From Algicella marina (GTDB lineage: Bacteria; Pseudomonadota; Alphaproteobacteria; Rhodobacterales; Rhodobacteraceae): 64,000 nt of DNA. Made by a program: the position numbers and the translations under genes. Within the stretch, counting starts at the first letter, position 1. Every line of letters starts with the position of its first letter. The stretch covers positions 2,836,501 through 2,900,500 of the forward strand of contig NZ_CP046620.1 in the NCBI RefSeq assembly GCF_009931615.1. Direction: 5' to 3'. A model generated the notes under the pieces. The model worked only from the letters and a program-made list of their open reading frames with translations, searched no databases and had not been told where the DNA came from. This document shows positions 40,192 through 49,324 of this stretch, piece after piece.

Positions 40192-41775
40192 GTGGCGATG
40201 ACCGAAGACATGACGGGGCAGCCAACCGCTGCCCCTTCAACCCCTGCCATCGAGCTGACGGGCATTTCCAAGGCTTTCGGCCCTGTGCAAGCCAATAAGG
40301 ACATCTCGATGACCGTTCAGCGCGGCACGATCCACGGGATCGTCGGCGAGAACGGTGCCGGCAAGTCAACGCTGATGTCGATCCTTTACGGCTTCTACAA
40401 GGCCGACAAGGGCGAGATAAAAATCGGCGGCACCCCCACCCAGATCAACAATTCCGATGATGCGATCCGCGCGGGCATCGGCATGGTTCACCAGCACTTC
40501 ATGCTCGTACAGAACTTCACGGTGTTGGAGAACGTCGTTCTCGGCGCCGAGGATGGCGCCCTCCTGCGGCCCAGCCTCGCCAAGGCCCGAACCCTGCTGA
40601 CCGATCTCGCGCACGACTACGAACTCGACGTCGATCCCGATGCCGTCGTCGGCGATCTCGCCGTCGGCTTCCAGCAGCGGGTGGAAATCCTCAAGGCCCT
40701 CTACCGGCAGGCCGACATCCTCATCCTCGACGAACCCACCGGCGTCCTCACACCCTCGGAGGCGGACCACCTGTTCCGCATCCTCGAAGGGCTGAAGCGC
40801 GAGGGCAAGACGATCATCCTGATCACCCACAAGCTACGCGAGATCATGGCCGTGACGGATACTGTCTCCGTCATGCGCCGCGGCGAGATGACCGCCACCG
40901 TCAAGACCTCCGAAACCAGCCCCGCCGAACTGGCCGAACTCATGGTCGGCCGTCGCGTCCTGCTGAAGATCGAGAAGAAACCGGCAGAAGTCGGCCAGAC
41001 CATCATGGAAGTCCGCGGCCTGCGGGTGGTGGACGAAGATGGCGTCGTCCGCCTCAAGGATCTCGATATCGACCTCAAGGCAGGCGAGATCCTCGGCGTC
41101 GCGGGCGTCGCGGGCAACGGCCAGTCCGCCCTGCTCGAAGTTCTCGGCGGCATAACCGAAGCCGCCGCCGGCACCGTCACGCTCAACGGCCAACACCTGG
41201 ACCTCAAGGGCGGCGACGACGGCCGCGACCGGCGGCACAAGGGCATCGGCCATGTACCGGAGGATCGCCACAAGCTCGGCCTCATCATGGCCTACACGGC
41301 ATGGGAAAACGCAAGCTTCGGCTACCACGACCGCCCCGAGTACCAGAAGCGCGGCGGCCTGTTGAATCGGCTGTTCATGCGCGACGATGCCCGCGCCAAG
41401 ATCGAGAAGTACGATGTCCGCCCGCCAAACTGCGACCTCAAGGCCGCGAACTTCTCGGGCGGCAACCAGCAGAAGATCGTCATCGCCCGCGAGATCGAGA
41501 GCAACCCCGACGTCCTCCTCGTCGGCCAGCCAACCCGCGGCGTCGATATCGGCGCCATCGAATTCATCCACAACGAGATCGTCGCCCTGCGCGACAAGGG
41601 CAAGGCCGTCCTGCTCGTCTCCGTCGAACTGGAAGAAATCCTCGCCCTGTCCGATCGCATCATCGTCATGTTCGACGGCAAGATCAGCGGCGAACGCATG
41701 CCCGACGAGACCGACGAAAACGACCTCGGCCTCCTGATGGCGGGCATCGACCCCAAGGCGAAGAGGGCGGAATGA
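40192..41775 (+). CDS. Nucleoside ABC transporter tandem ATPase
   Basis: 527 residues from GTG 40192 (ATG 40198 is an alternative). Two ABC domains: the first has GENGAGKST and LILDEPTGVLTP, while the second is degenerate in Walker A (GVAGNGQSA) and has FSGGNQQKIV and the VGQPTRGVD Walker B typical of the RbsA/Med family. It energises the importer. Its stop forms an ATGA overlap with the GIY-YIG gene, where the permease would normally be expected. Confidence 0.94.
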   Translation: MAMTEDMTGQPTAAPSTPAIELTGISKAFGPVQANKDISMTVQRGTIHGIVGENGAGKSTLMSILYGFYKADKGEIKIGGTPTQINNSDDAIRAGIGMVHQHFMLVQNFTVLENVVLGAEDGALLRPSLAKARTLLTDLAHDYELDVDPDAVVGDLAVGFQQRVEILKALYRQADILILDEPTGVLTPSEADHLFRILEGLKREGKTIILITHKLREIMAVTDTVSVMRRGEMTATVKTSETSPAELAELMVGRRVLLKIEKKPAEVGQTIMEVRGLRVVDEDGVVRLKDLDIDLKAGEILGVAGVAGNGQSALLEVLGGITEAAAGTVTLNGQHLDLKGGDDGRDRRHKGIGHVPEDRHKLGLIMAYTAWENASFGYHDRPEYQKRGGLLNRLFMRDDARAKIEKYDVRPPNCDLKAANFSGGNQQKIVIAREIESNPDVLLVGQPTRGVDIGAIEFIHNEIVALRDKGKAVLLVSVELEEILALSDRIIVMFDGKISGERMPDETDENDLGLLMAGIDPKAKRAE

Positions 41776-42704
41776 TGGCACGTGGATCTTCCATAGAATT
41801 GTTTTTCGTAGACGGCCAGCCCGATGGCATGGTTACCGCCGAGATGTTCAACTGGACGGGCCACGTCCTCCGCGCCCCTCGACTTCAGGTCAAGGATGCC
41901 TTGAGTCGCCAGCAGTCAAACGGCTCGGGTATCTACATACTTTTGGATGATCTGGCGTTTCCAACTCAAGCTTATGTTGGCGAAGCCGAAAGCATCAGCC
42001 GGCGCATACGAGATCATGACTCCAAAAAAGATTGGTGGACCGTCGCAGTCATCTGCACCACCAGTGCCGACAGTCTTAACAAGGCGCATGCCAAATATCT
42101 CGAAGCGAGACTTTTAGAAATCGCAAATACTGTCAAAACAGTATCGCTCGACAACGGCAACGTTCCTTCAAGACCCGGACTTAATGAGGCCGCATGTGCG
42201 AACATGGAAGCTTTTCTGGACAACCTTCTGATGGTATTGCCGGCAATTCGTATTGATATCTTTTCCGACAAGACACAGAGCCCCGCTGAAACCAAAAGTA
42301 AAATGCGCGGCAACGAGTCGGAAGAACTATTCACTTTGTTTTTTAAGAAGGAAGGCATTAATGCTTCTGCCAATCTGATCGGCGGCCACTTCGTTGTTAA
42401 AGAGGGTTCGGATGCTCGGAGCAGTTGGGTGGGACAAGACGCTCCCTACAGGAACCTTCGTTCAGAACTTGAAGCAAAGGGGATCATAGTCCCAGCCGGC
42501 GCGAATGCTCGGTTTGCTAAGAGCTATGAGTTTCGCAGTCCTAGTGCTGCCTCTGCCGTGATCGTCGGACGACCGGACAATGGAAGAATGTCCTGGCGCC
42601 ACGCAGAGACCGATCGCACGTATGCGGAATGGGAAGCAGACAAACTCTCGGAGACTTCGGATGAAGCCGTCGTGACCCCTTGGGAGTTGGAGGGAGTGAA
42701 ATGA
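41772..42704 (+). CDS. GIY-YIG nuclease-family protein with C-terminal DUF4357-like domain, inserted in a transporter operon
   Basis: 310 residues from the first of two adjacent ATGs (41772). The nuclease domain (about 45-120) has SGIYILL, AYVGEAESISRRIRDHD and the glutamate in YLEARLL. The C-terminus (about 270-305) has FRSPSAASAVIVGRPDNGRM, resembling DUF4357. The middle is unassigned. Composition is foreign: 42061-42120 is 28/60 GC against 38/60 at 41461-41520 in the gene before. Both ends overlap neighbours as ATGA, and the gene's last bases contain GGAGGG, a ribosome site for the next gene. Function could be homing, restriction or repair; not determined. Confidence 0.85.
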   Translation: MMARGSSIELFFVDGQPDGMVTAEMFNWTGHVLRAPRLQVKDALSRQQSNGSGIYILLDDLAFPTQAYVGEAESISRRIRDHDSKKDWWTVAVICTTSADSLNKAHAKYLEARLLEIANTVKTVSLDNGNVPSRPGLNEAACANMEAFLDNLLMVLPAIRIDIFSDKTQSPAETKSKMRGNESEELFTLFFKKEGINASANLIGGHFVVKEGSDARSSWVGQDAPYRNLRSELEAKGIIVPAGANARFAKSYEFRSPSAASAVIVGRPDNGRMSWRHAETDRTYAEWEADKLSETSDEAVVTPWELEGVK

Positions 42705-43828
42705 CCAAATCCCTCCCAGCCTGGGCCGACGTCGTCCTGATCCCCGCGATCAACGTCCTGCTCGCCTTTCTCGTGGCGGGGCTTGTGGTGCTTTTCATCG
42801 GTGAGGATCCCGTCCGTGCGATGGGCATCATGATCAAGGGTTCGCTCGGCTCCTCCTACGGTGTCGGCTACACACTCTTCTACACCACCAACTTCATCTT
42901 CACCGGCCTCGCCGTCGCCGTCGCCTTCCACGCTTCGATCTTCAACATCGGCGGCGAGGGGCAGGCGGGCGTAGCAGGTGTCGGCGTCGCCCTCGTATGC
43001 CTGACGTTCGACCAGACGCACTGGCTGCTGACCCTGCCAATTGCCGTCATGGGGGCAGCGCTGTTCGGTGCCGGATGGGCGGCCATTCCGGCATGGCTGC
43101 AGGCCAAACGCGGCAGCCACATCGTGATCACCACGATCATGTTCAATTACATCGCTGCCGCGCTGATAATCTATCTGCTCAACAACTACCTGAAGGTTCC
43201 CGGTGCCATGGCGCTGGAAACCCGAGGGTTCGCCGAAGGCGCACAGATCCCCGCCATGCACGAGATCGCGGGCTGGTTCGGCGCCAAAATGTCGCGCACG
43301 CCGATGAACCTGTCGTTCTTCCTCGCCCTGCTCGCCGCCTTCGGCGTCTGGCTGCTGATCTGGCGGTCGCGTATCGGCTACGAAATCCGCGCCTTCGGCT
43401 TCTCCGAGAAGGCGGCCGTCTATGCGGGCATCCGACCGGTCCGGATCATCATGATCGCCATGCTCCTGTCGGGTGCCCTTGCCGGGATGATGGCGATCAA
43501 TACCGTCATGGGTTCGGAAAAACGTCTTGTGCTGGACAGCGTCCTCGGCGCCGGTTTCGTCGGCATCGCCGTCGCCCTGATGGGCCGCAGCCACCCGGTG
43601 GGCGTCATCCTCGCGGCGCTTCTTTTCGGTATCCTCTACCAGGGCGGCGCCGAGCTGGCTTTCGAAATTCCCGCCATTCCCTCACAGATGATCCTGACCA
43701 TCCAGGCGCTGATAATCCTGTTCACCGGCAGCCTCGAAAACATGGTCCGCTTCCCCGTCCAGAACCTTTTCCTGCGCTTCAACCGACCACCAATGCCCAA
43801 GCGTGGCCAGACGGAGGCTGCGAAATGA
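42701..43828 (+). CDS. Nucleoside ABC transporter permease 1
   Basis: 375 residues from ATG 42701. It has about eight hydrophobic segments with the family glycine-rich HASIFNIGGEGQAGVAG and the loop AFGFSEKAAVYAGI, characteristic of BMP-linked branched permeases. It forms the channel with the permease at 44455. The GIY-YIG gene separates it from its ATPase, but translation is still coupled (ATGA). Confidence 0.93.
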   Translation: MTKSLPAWADVVLIPAINVLLAFLVAGLVVLFIGEDPVRAMGIMIKGSLGSSYGVGYTLFYTTNFIFTGLAVAVAFHASIFNIGGEGQAGVAGVGVALVCLTFDQTHWLLTLPIAVMGAALFGAGWAAIPAWLQAKRGSHIVITTIMFNYIAAALIIYLLNNYLKVPGAMALETRGFAEGAQIPAMHEIAGWFGAKMSRTPMNLSFFLALLAAFGVWLLIWRSRIGYEIRAFGFSEKAAVYAGIRPVRIIMIAMLLSGALAGMMAINTVMGSEKRLVLDSVLGAGFVGIAVALMGRSHPVGVILAALLFGILYQGGAELAFEIPAIPSQMILTIQALIILFTGSLENMVRFPVQNLFLRFNRPPMPKRGQTEAAK

Positions 43829-44451
43829 TCGAGTATCTGCCGCCTCTCCTCCTCGCCTGGTCCATACAGATCACCGGCGTACTGTCGCCCGGCCCTTCGG
43901 TTGCCCGCATCCTCGGCATCGCCACGTCTCAGGGGCGGGGTCCGGCGCTTGTCACCGTGCTTGGCATAGGGACAGCCTCCATCGTGCTGTCACTCGCCAC
44001 CGTGCTGGGCATGGCCGCAATTTTCGCACAGGTCGCCGAATTGATGACGATCGTGCGTTTCATCGGTGCAGCCTACCTGCTCTGGCTGGCCTACGGCGCC
44101 TTCCGCAAGGCCATCACCCCCCCAACTCTTGAGATCGGCACCCCGGCCCGCAGCAGCACCGGCCGTCTCTGGCTGGCAGGGTTCCTGCTGCAGGTTACCA
44201 ATCCCAAGGCCATTCTCTTCTGGCTGGCCATCGCCGCCATTGGCGGTGTCGGCGAGGCACCAACGCCTGTCGTCGCCGTCTTCATCACCGGCGCGTTCGT
44301 CATTTCTGTCGCCGGCCACGGTCTCTGGGCGCTGGTCTTCTCTGCCGCGCCGATCCGCAGGGCCTATCTCGCCGCCCGCCGCCCGGTGGAGACCCTACTC
44401 GGCACCTTCTACGCCTTCGCCGCGTTCAAACTCGCCACCGCGAGGAGCTGA
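43825..44451 (+). CDS. LysE/RhtB-family exporter
   Basis: 208 residues with five to six membrane segments. It has the LysE signature SPGPSVARILGIATSQGRG near residue 21 and QVTNPKAILFWLA near residue 128. The family exports amino acids such as homoserine, threonine or lysine. It overlaps permease 1 by ATGA and lies 3 bp before permease 2, so it interrupts the nucleoside importer. Composition is like the host's. Its transport partner or reason for location is unknown. Confidence 0.9.
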   Translation: MIEYLPPLLLAWSIQITGVLSPGPSVARILGIATSQGRGPALVTVLGIGTASIVLSLATVLGMAAIFAQVAELMTIVRFIGAAYLLWLAYGAFRKAITPPTLEIGTPARSSTGRLWLAGFLLQVTNPKAILFWLAIAAIGGVGEAPTPVVAVFITGAFVISVAGHGLWALVFSAAPIRRAYLAARRPVETLLGTFYAFAAFKLATARS

Positions 44452-44454
44452 CCC

Positions 44455-45483
44455 ATGGAATTCACCGACATCATCCAGCTTCTCTCCTCTACCCTGCGGC
44501 TTTCCACGCCGTTGCTTTTCGCCTGTCTCGCCGGTCTGTTCTCGGAGCGGGCGGGAATCTTCGACATCGGGCTTGAGGGCAAGATGCTCGCAGCCGCCTT
44601 CGCGTCTGCCGCCGTCGGTGCCTGGGCCGCGCTCCCGCCGATAGCCGATCCGTATCCCGGCCAGTTTTCGGGCCTCGGCCTTGGCTGGTCGGCGGCCGCT
44701 CTCGCCGTTCTGGCGGGCATCCTCGCCTCCATGCTTCTGTCGCTTCTTCACGGCTTCGCCTCCATCACCCTGCGCGGCAACCAGCTCATTTCCGGCGTGG
44801 CAATCAACTTCCTCGCTTCCGGCGTCACCGTCCTCGTCGGGGTCACCCTGTTCAACGCCGGCGGCCAGACGCCCAACCTGCCCGACGTGGCCCGGTTCAA
44901 GGAACTGGCCCTGCCGCTGGCCGACACGCTGCGGGGCGTCCCCATTCTCGGCCCGCTGTATTCGGAGGTGATCTCCGGCCAGAACCTGCTCGTCTACGTC
45001 GGCTTCCTGACAGTGCCGCTGACATGGTGGATCCTCTTCCGCACCCGCTTCGGCCTGCGCCTTCGCGCCGTGGGCGAGAATCCGGGCGCGGTCGATACCG
45101 CCGGCGTCTCCGTCACCTTCCAGCGCTATTCCGCCGTGCTGATCTGCGGCATCCTTTGCGGGCTGGCCGGCAGTTACCTGTCGATGGCAACGGCCGCGGC
45201 AGGGTTCGGTCGGGAAATGTCGGCAGGGCGAGGCTTCATTGCACTGGCCGCGCTGATCTTCGCGAAATGGCGCCCGTGGCAGGCCTTCGGCGCCTGCCTG
45301 CTCTTCGGACTCCTGGAAGCAGTCGGCTCCAAGTACCAGAGTCTCGACATCGGCCTTTTCACCATTCCGGTCCAGTTCATGCAGGCCCTGCCCTACATCC
45401 TGACGGTCGTGATTTTGGCAGGCTTTGTCGGCAAGGCCATCCCGCCACGCGCAGGCGGTGTGCCGTATGTGAAGGAACGGTAG
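44455..45483 (+). CDS. Nucleoside ABC transporter permease 2
   Basis: 342 residues. The family motif RAGIFDIGLEGKMLAAAFAS lies near the N-terminus and RAVGENPGAVDTAGVSV near residue 205, with eight or so membrane segments. It is the second channel subunit of the BMP-type importer. Confidence 0.93.
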   Translation: MEFTDIIQLLSSTLRLSTPLLFACLAGLFSERAGIFDIGLEGKMLAAAFASAAVGAWAALPPIADPYPGQFSGLGLGWSAAALAVLAGILASMLLSLLHGFASITLRGNQLISGVAINFLASGVTVLVGVTLFNAGGQTPNLPDVARFKELALPLADTLRGVPILGPLYSEVISGQNLLVYVGFLTVPLTWWILFRTRFGLRLRAVGENPGAVDTAGVSVTFQRYSAVLICGILCGLAGSYLSMATAAAGFGREMSAGRGFIALAALIFAKWRPWQAFGACLLFGLLEAVGSKYQSLDIGLFTIPVQFMQALPYILTVVILAGFVGKAIPPRAGGVPYVKER

Positions 45484-45620
45484 TTACCCCACCGCGTTCT
45501 TCGCCCCGCCCGGAACAAGGCGCGTAGCGCTTCTGCGCCTCAAGCCGTTTCATAATCCTTGCCGATTGCCTCCCGCCGGACCGCGAGCTAGAAACCGGAG
45601 GAGCCAGAAGGACCGCCGCC

Positions 45621-46421
45621 ATGACAGCAACCGACCTTACAGCACTCATCCAATCCCGCGCAGGCAATGAGCCGGTAAAGGTCGGCCTTATCCTCGGCTC
45701 AGGCCTCGGTCATATCGCAGATACCGTCGAGGGCACCGCGATCGACTACACAGAGCTGCCCGGCTTTCCGCATGCAGGGGTTTCCGGCCACAACCCCAAG
45801 CTCGTCATTGGCAATCTAGAAGGCACCCGCGTCGCCGTGCTGGGCGGCCGCGCGCATTACTACGAAAAGGGCGACGCCTCCGCCATGCGCCTGCCCCTCG
45901 AAATCCTGAAAGCCCTCGGCGCGACGGAGATCCTGCTCACCAACGCCGCCGGATCGTTCCGCAAGGACATTCCGCCGGGTGACCTGATGCGCATCTCCGA
46001 CCACATCAATTTCTCCGGCCGCAACCCGCTGATCGGAGAGCCGTCCGACAGCCGCTTCGTCAACATGACGGACGCCTACGATCCCACCATCGCCGCCGCC
46101 CTCTCCGAGGCAGCTCAGGCCGAGGGAATCGATCTCCTGCACGGCACCTACGCCTGGTATTCCGGCCCATCCTTCGAAACCCCGGCAGAGATCCGCGCGC
46201 TCCACATTCTCGGCGCTGATGCCGTCGGCATGTCCACGGTGCCCGAGGTCATCCTCGCCCGCTTCCTTGGCCTGAAAGTGGGCGCGATCTCCACCATCAC
46301 CAACATGGCCGCCGGCATGTCCGACGAGGTGCTTTCCCACGAACACACCAAGGCGATGGCCCCGAAGGGCGCCGCGAAGCTGGAAAAGATCCTTCGCCGC
46401 TACCTCGCCACCCGCACCTGA
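45621..46421 (+). CDS. Purine nucleoside phosphorylase
   Basis: 266 residues of the trimeric inosine/guanosine type. LILGSGLGHIADTVEG opens the phosphate site, LGGRAHYYEKGDASAMRLPLE and LTNAAGSFRKDIPPGDLM follow, and GPSFETPAEIRALHILGADAVGMSTVPEV completes the base-binding region. It splits purine nucleosides with phosphate into base and ribose-1-phosphate in the cytosol, using nucleosides delivered by the upstream importer. The stop overlaps the next start by one base. Confidence 0.94.
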   Translation: MTATDLTALIQSRAGNEPVKVGLILGSGLGHIADTVEGTAIDYTELPGFPHAGVSGHNPKLVIGNLEGTRVAVLGGRAHYYEKGDASAMRLPLEILKALGATEILLTNAAGSFRKDIPPGDLMRISDHINFSGRNPLIGEPSDSRFVNMTDAYDPTIAAALSEAAQAEGIDLLHGTYAWYSGPSFETPAEIRALHILGADAVGMSTVPEVILARFLGLKVGAISTITNMAAGMSDEVLSHEHTKAMAPKGAAKLEKILRRYLATRT

Positions 46422-46774
46422 TGCCCGCGCCATTCGATAAGCCTGCGATCCGCACGAAGATCTATGTCGGCACCGACATGATCGGCGGAGGCAAGGTCGA
46501 CTTCCTGCAACTGGTCGCAGACCACGGCACCATCGCCGCCGCGGCGGCGGACATGGGTGTCACGACAACTCGCGCGTGGTTTTTTCTCGATACGCTGCAA
46601 GCCTGCTTCGCAGCACCGCTCTTCGAAGGCCCGCGGGAGGAAAATGCCCCAATCACCATCACGCCGCTCGGCCACGAACTGATCGCCCGTTTCTCCACTC
46701 ACGCCGACGCCGTGCGGGAGACCGCGCGCCCCTTCCTCGACTGGTTGGCAGAGGTTCAGCCTCGAAAGGACTGA
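46421..46774 (+). CDS. ModE-like winged-helix protein without effector domain
   Basis: 117 residues starting on the last base of the phosphorylase stop codon (TGATG). It contains a LysR/ModE-type DNA-binding domain (KVDFLQLVADHGTIAAAAADMGVTTTRAWFFLDTLQ, residues 25-60) and continues to a short amphipathic C-terminus. No molybdate-binding domain is present. It may regulate the nucleoside operon or an unlinked target. I assign only the DNA-binding fold. Confidence 0.78.
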   Translation: MPAPFDKPAIRTKIYVGTDMIGGGKVDFLQLVADHGTIAAAAADMGVTTTRAWFFLDTLQACFAAPLFEGPREENAPITITPLGHELIARFSTHADAVRETARPFLDWLAEVQPRKD

Positions 46775-46928
46775 GATTGGCGAACGACGGAACCGGCACG
46801 CCCGTCGAATAGGCACTCCATCTCTCGACAGAGCCAGTTTCCACTTCCGGGCACGCCAGCACACGCCGCCACTGGCAAAGTGAATCGCGCTGGTCTAGGC
46901 TGAAAAAAAGCCAGCCAGAGCCAAGCGA

Positions 46929-47846
46929 ATGCAGATCTACCTTCCTATCGCAGAGGTCTCCGTCAACGCATTCCTGTTGCTGGGTCTCGGTGGTCTGGTT
47001 GGCGTTCTTTCGGGCATGTTCGGCGTCGGCGGCGGTTTCCTGATGACACCGCTCCTTTTCTTCATCGGAATTCCGCCAGCCGTGGCCGTGGCCACAGAGG
47101 CGAACCAGATCGTTGCGTCCTCGTTTTCAGGCGTCCTCGCCCATTTCCGGCGCAAGACGGTCGATGTCCGAATGGGCCTTGTGCTGCTCGCCGGCGGTCT
47201 TGTCGGCTCCTATCTCGGCGTCCGCCTGTTTGCCATCCTCCGCAGCGTCGGACAGGTCGAACTGCTCGTGACCCTCTGTTACGTCGTCTTTCTCGGTGTC
47301 GTCGGCGGGCTGATGTTCATCGAAAGCCTGCAGGCGATCCGCCGCACCCGCGATCCGGCGGCTCGCCCGAAGCCGCGCAAGCATCATTCCTGGGTCCACG
47401 GCTTGCCGCTGAAAATGCGCTTCCGCCAAAGCCAGCTCTATATCTCCGCCATCCCGCCCTTCGTCATCGGCATGGCCGTCGGTGTGCTCGCCGCGATCAT
47501 GGGGGTCGGCGGCGGCTTCATCATGGTGCCGGCGATGATCTACATCCTCGGCATGCCCACCAAGGTCGTCGTCGGCACCTCGCTGTTCCAGATCATCTTC
47601 GTCACCGCCTTCACGACGCTGATGCACGCCACTCAGAACCAGACAGTCGATGCTGTCCTCGCGGTGCTCCTGCTACTTGGGGGCGTCATCGGTGCCCAGA
47701 TCGGCACCCGCATCGGCGTCCGCATGAAAGCCGAACAATTGCGCATCCTGCTCGCCATCCTCGTGCTGGTTGTCTGTGGCAAGCTGGCCTTCGATCTTGT
47801 CGCCACACCGTCGGAACTCTTCTCCATCGGGCAGGGCGGGCATTGA
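46929..47846 (+). CDS. TauE/SafE-family membrane protein (putative sulfite or sulfonate exporter)
   Basis: 305 residues with about eight membrane segments in two repeats. The glycine motif MFGVGGGFLMTPLLFFIGIPPAVAVATE and its second copy IMGVGGGFIMVPAMIYILGMPTKVVVGTS are the family signatures. Family members carry sulfite, sulfoacetate or other organosulfur anions. Its stop overlaps the TIGR02186 gene, a common pairing in alphaproteobacteria. Confidence 0.92.
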   Translation: MQIYLPIAEVSVNAFLLLGLGGLVGVLSGMFGVGGGFLMTPLLFFIGIPPAVAVATEANQIVASSFSGVLAHFRRKTVDVRMGLVLLAGGLVGSYLGVRLFAILRSVGQVELLVTLCYVVFLGVVGGLMFIESLQAIRRTRDPAARPKPRKHHSWVHGLPLKMRFRQSQLYISAIPPFVIGMAVGVLAAIMGVGGGFIMVPAMIYILGMPTKVVVGTSLFQIIFVTAFTTLMHATQNQTVDAVLAVLLLLGGVIGAQIGTRIGVRMKAEQLRILLAILVLVVCGKLAFDLVATPSELFSIGQGGH

Positions 47847-48607
47847 TCCGCGCGGCGCTCCTCCTCCTTGCCCTGCTCGCAACCCCGTTACGGGCGCAGG
47901 AGGATGTCGTCGGCGCCCTCAGCCAGAACACAGTCGCCATTACCGCCAATTTCAACGGCTCCGAAATCTGGGTCTTTGGCGCGGTCAAACGCGATCAGCC
48001 AGTGCCGGAGGATGCCCAGCCGCTGGAAGTTCTCATCACCGTCCGTGGCCCGGACGAGCGGGTGATGGTCCGCAAGAAGGCTCGCACCTTCGGTATCTGG
48101 GTAAACCGCGACGCCGTAGAGGTTGACGTGGCCCCCAGTTTCTACGCCATCGCCTCCACCGCCCCGCTCTATCAGATCATCTCCGAGACGGAACGCCTGC
48201 GTCATCGCATCGGCTTCGACCAGGCAGTCCGCCTGATCGGGGCCCCGTCCGACGTGGAACACCCGCGGGACTTCGCCCGCGCCGTCACCCGCATCCGCCG
48301 CGAAAACGGCCTCTACACGCAGGACGAAAGCACCATAGCCCTGAACGACGAAACCCTGTTCACCACGCAGATCGCCCTGCCCTCCAACCTCGTCGAGGGG
48401 GCCTATACCGCCCGCATGTTCCTGCTGCGCGGGCGTGAGGTGGTGGCAGTCACGCAGGTGGCGATCGACGTGCGCAAGGAAGGGCTGGAACGCCTGATCT
48501 ACACCACCGCCCACGAACGGCCGCTGCTCTACGGCCTGCTCTCCCTTGCTGTTGCACTCTTCGCCGGCTGGGCCGCCTCGGAGATCTTCCGCCTGCTTCG
48601 GCGGTAG
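47843..48607 (+). CDS. TIGR02186-family envelope protein
   Basis: 254 residues with a TTG start at 47843 that overlaps the TauE stop (TTGA). A signal peptide (to about TPLRAQED) is followed by a beta-rich extracellular part (VAITANFNGSEIWVFGAVKRD) and a single C-terminal membrane helix (LLYGLLSLAVALFAGWAA). The family is conserved in alphaproteobacteria next to TauE-type genes; its biochemical role is unknown, possibly an accessory of that transporter. Confidence 0.85.
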   Translation: MIRAALLLLALLATPLRAQEDVVGALSQNTVAITANFNGSEIWVFGAVKRDQPVPEDAQPLEVLITVRGPDERVMVRKKARTFGIWVNRDAVEVDVAPSFYAIASTAPLYQIISETERLRHRIGFDQAVRLIGAPSDVEHPRDFARAVTRIRRENGLYTQDESTIALNDETLFTTQIALPSNLVEGAYTARMFLLRGREVVAVTQVAIDVRKEGLERLIYTTAHERPLLYGLLSLAVALFAGWAASEIFRLLRR

Positions 48608-48668
48608 CAGCAGGCACACCCGTCAGGCGTTATCCCCTTGGTAAGACCTCCCGTCCTATATCGTCCCA

Positions 48669-49322
48669 ATGACACGGGACGACCTGCTCCAGTACGATCA
48701 GAATTTTGAAATTTTCGTCGCCAGCTACAAGCCGCACCTGCGCTCGCCGGGCTATGAGGACAGCCTGCGCCGCGCCTATACCCTCGATGCCCGTTTCATG
48801 GAGGAGTTTCGCATTCTCCGCCGTTACCTCATCGCCGATGACAACAACTGGGGCGAGGATATCACCCGCCACCTGTCACGGCAGAGCGCTCTGCCCGGCA
48901 CCTTTTCGCCAGAGAATGCGAAGCTGCTGGCCCGCCTTTACCGGGAACATGTGAAGATCTTCATTACCGGCCGCTTTGACAGTTGTTATCTGGACAGTAT
49001 CGAGACCATCGCCCTCTTCTACATCTTTCACGATATCCGCACACTCTGGATTACCGGTGCCTACCGGGAGAAGACCAGCCGCCTGATGGATCTCGTCTGC
49101 GCCCGTTTCTCGCTCAACAAACGCCTTCCCATCGGCCAGACCCTGCGGGCGCTCTCCGGCACGCTGATCCTGGAGGTCAACCAGATCCAGCGCTGCTTCA
49201 CCATGTATGAGCGTTATGTCAGTTCGGCCCTGCTACAGGACCTGACCTTGACCGGCATGCTCGAACCCCAGGCTGCACCAACCGATGCCGTCGCGTCCCG
49301 CATCACATCCCCCGGAACCTGA
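48669..49322 (+). CDS. Protoglobin/globin-sensor-like protein
   Basis: 217 residues. The segment from about residue 95 to 140 (EHVKIFITGRFDSCYLDS, FYIFHDIRTLWITGAYREK) resembles the F-helix and proximal histidine region of the globin-coupled sensor / protoglobin fold, with the candidate heme ligand His near residue 121. No output domain such as a methyl-accepting or cyclase module is present. The stop is followed two bases later by a second globin gene. Assignment rests on motif resemblance only. Confidence 0.6.
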   Translation: MTRDDLLQYDQNFEIFVASYKPHLRSPGYEDSLRRAYTLDARFMEEFRILRRYLIADDNNWGEDITRHLSRQSALPGTFSPENAKLLARLYREHVKIFITGRFDSCYLDSIETIALFYIFHDIRTLWITGAYREKTSRLMDLVCARFSLNKRLPIGQTLRALSGTLILEVNQIQRCFTMYERYVSSALLQDLTLTGMLEPQAAPTDAVASRITSPGT

Positions 49323-49324
49323 TC

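Noticed and set aside
45484-45620. Possible purine riboswitch before the phosphorylase gene
   Set aside because: The conserved loop-loop and core bases of a purine aptamer are not present.
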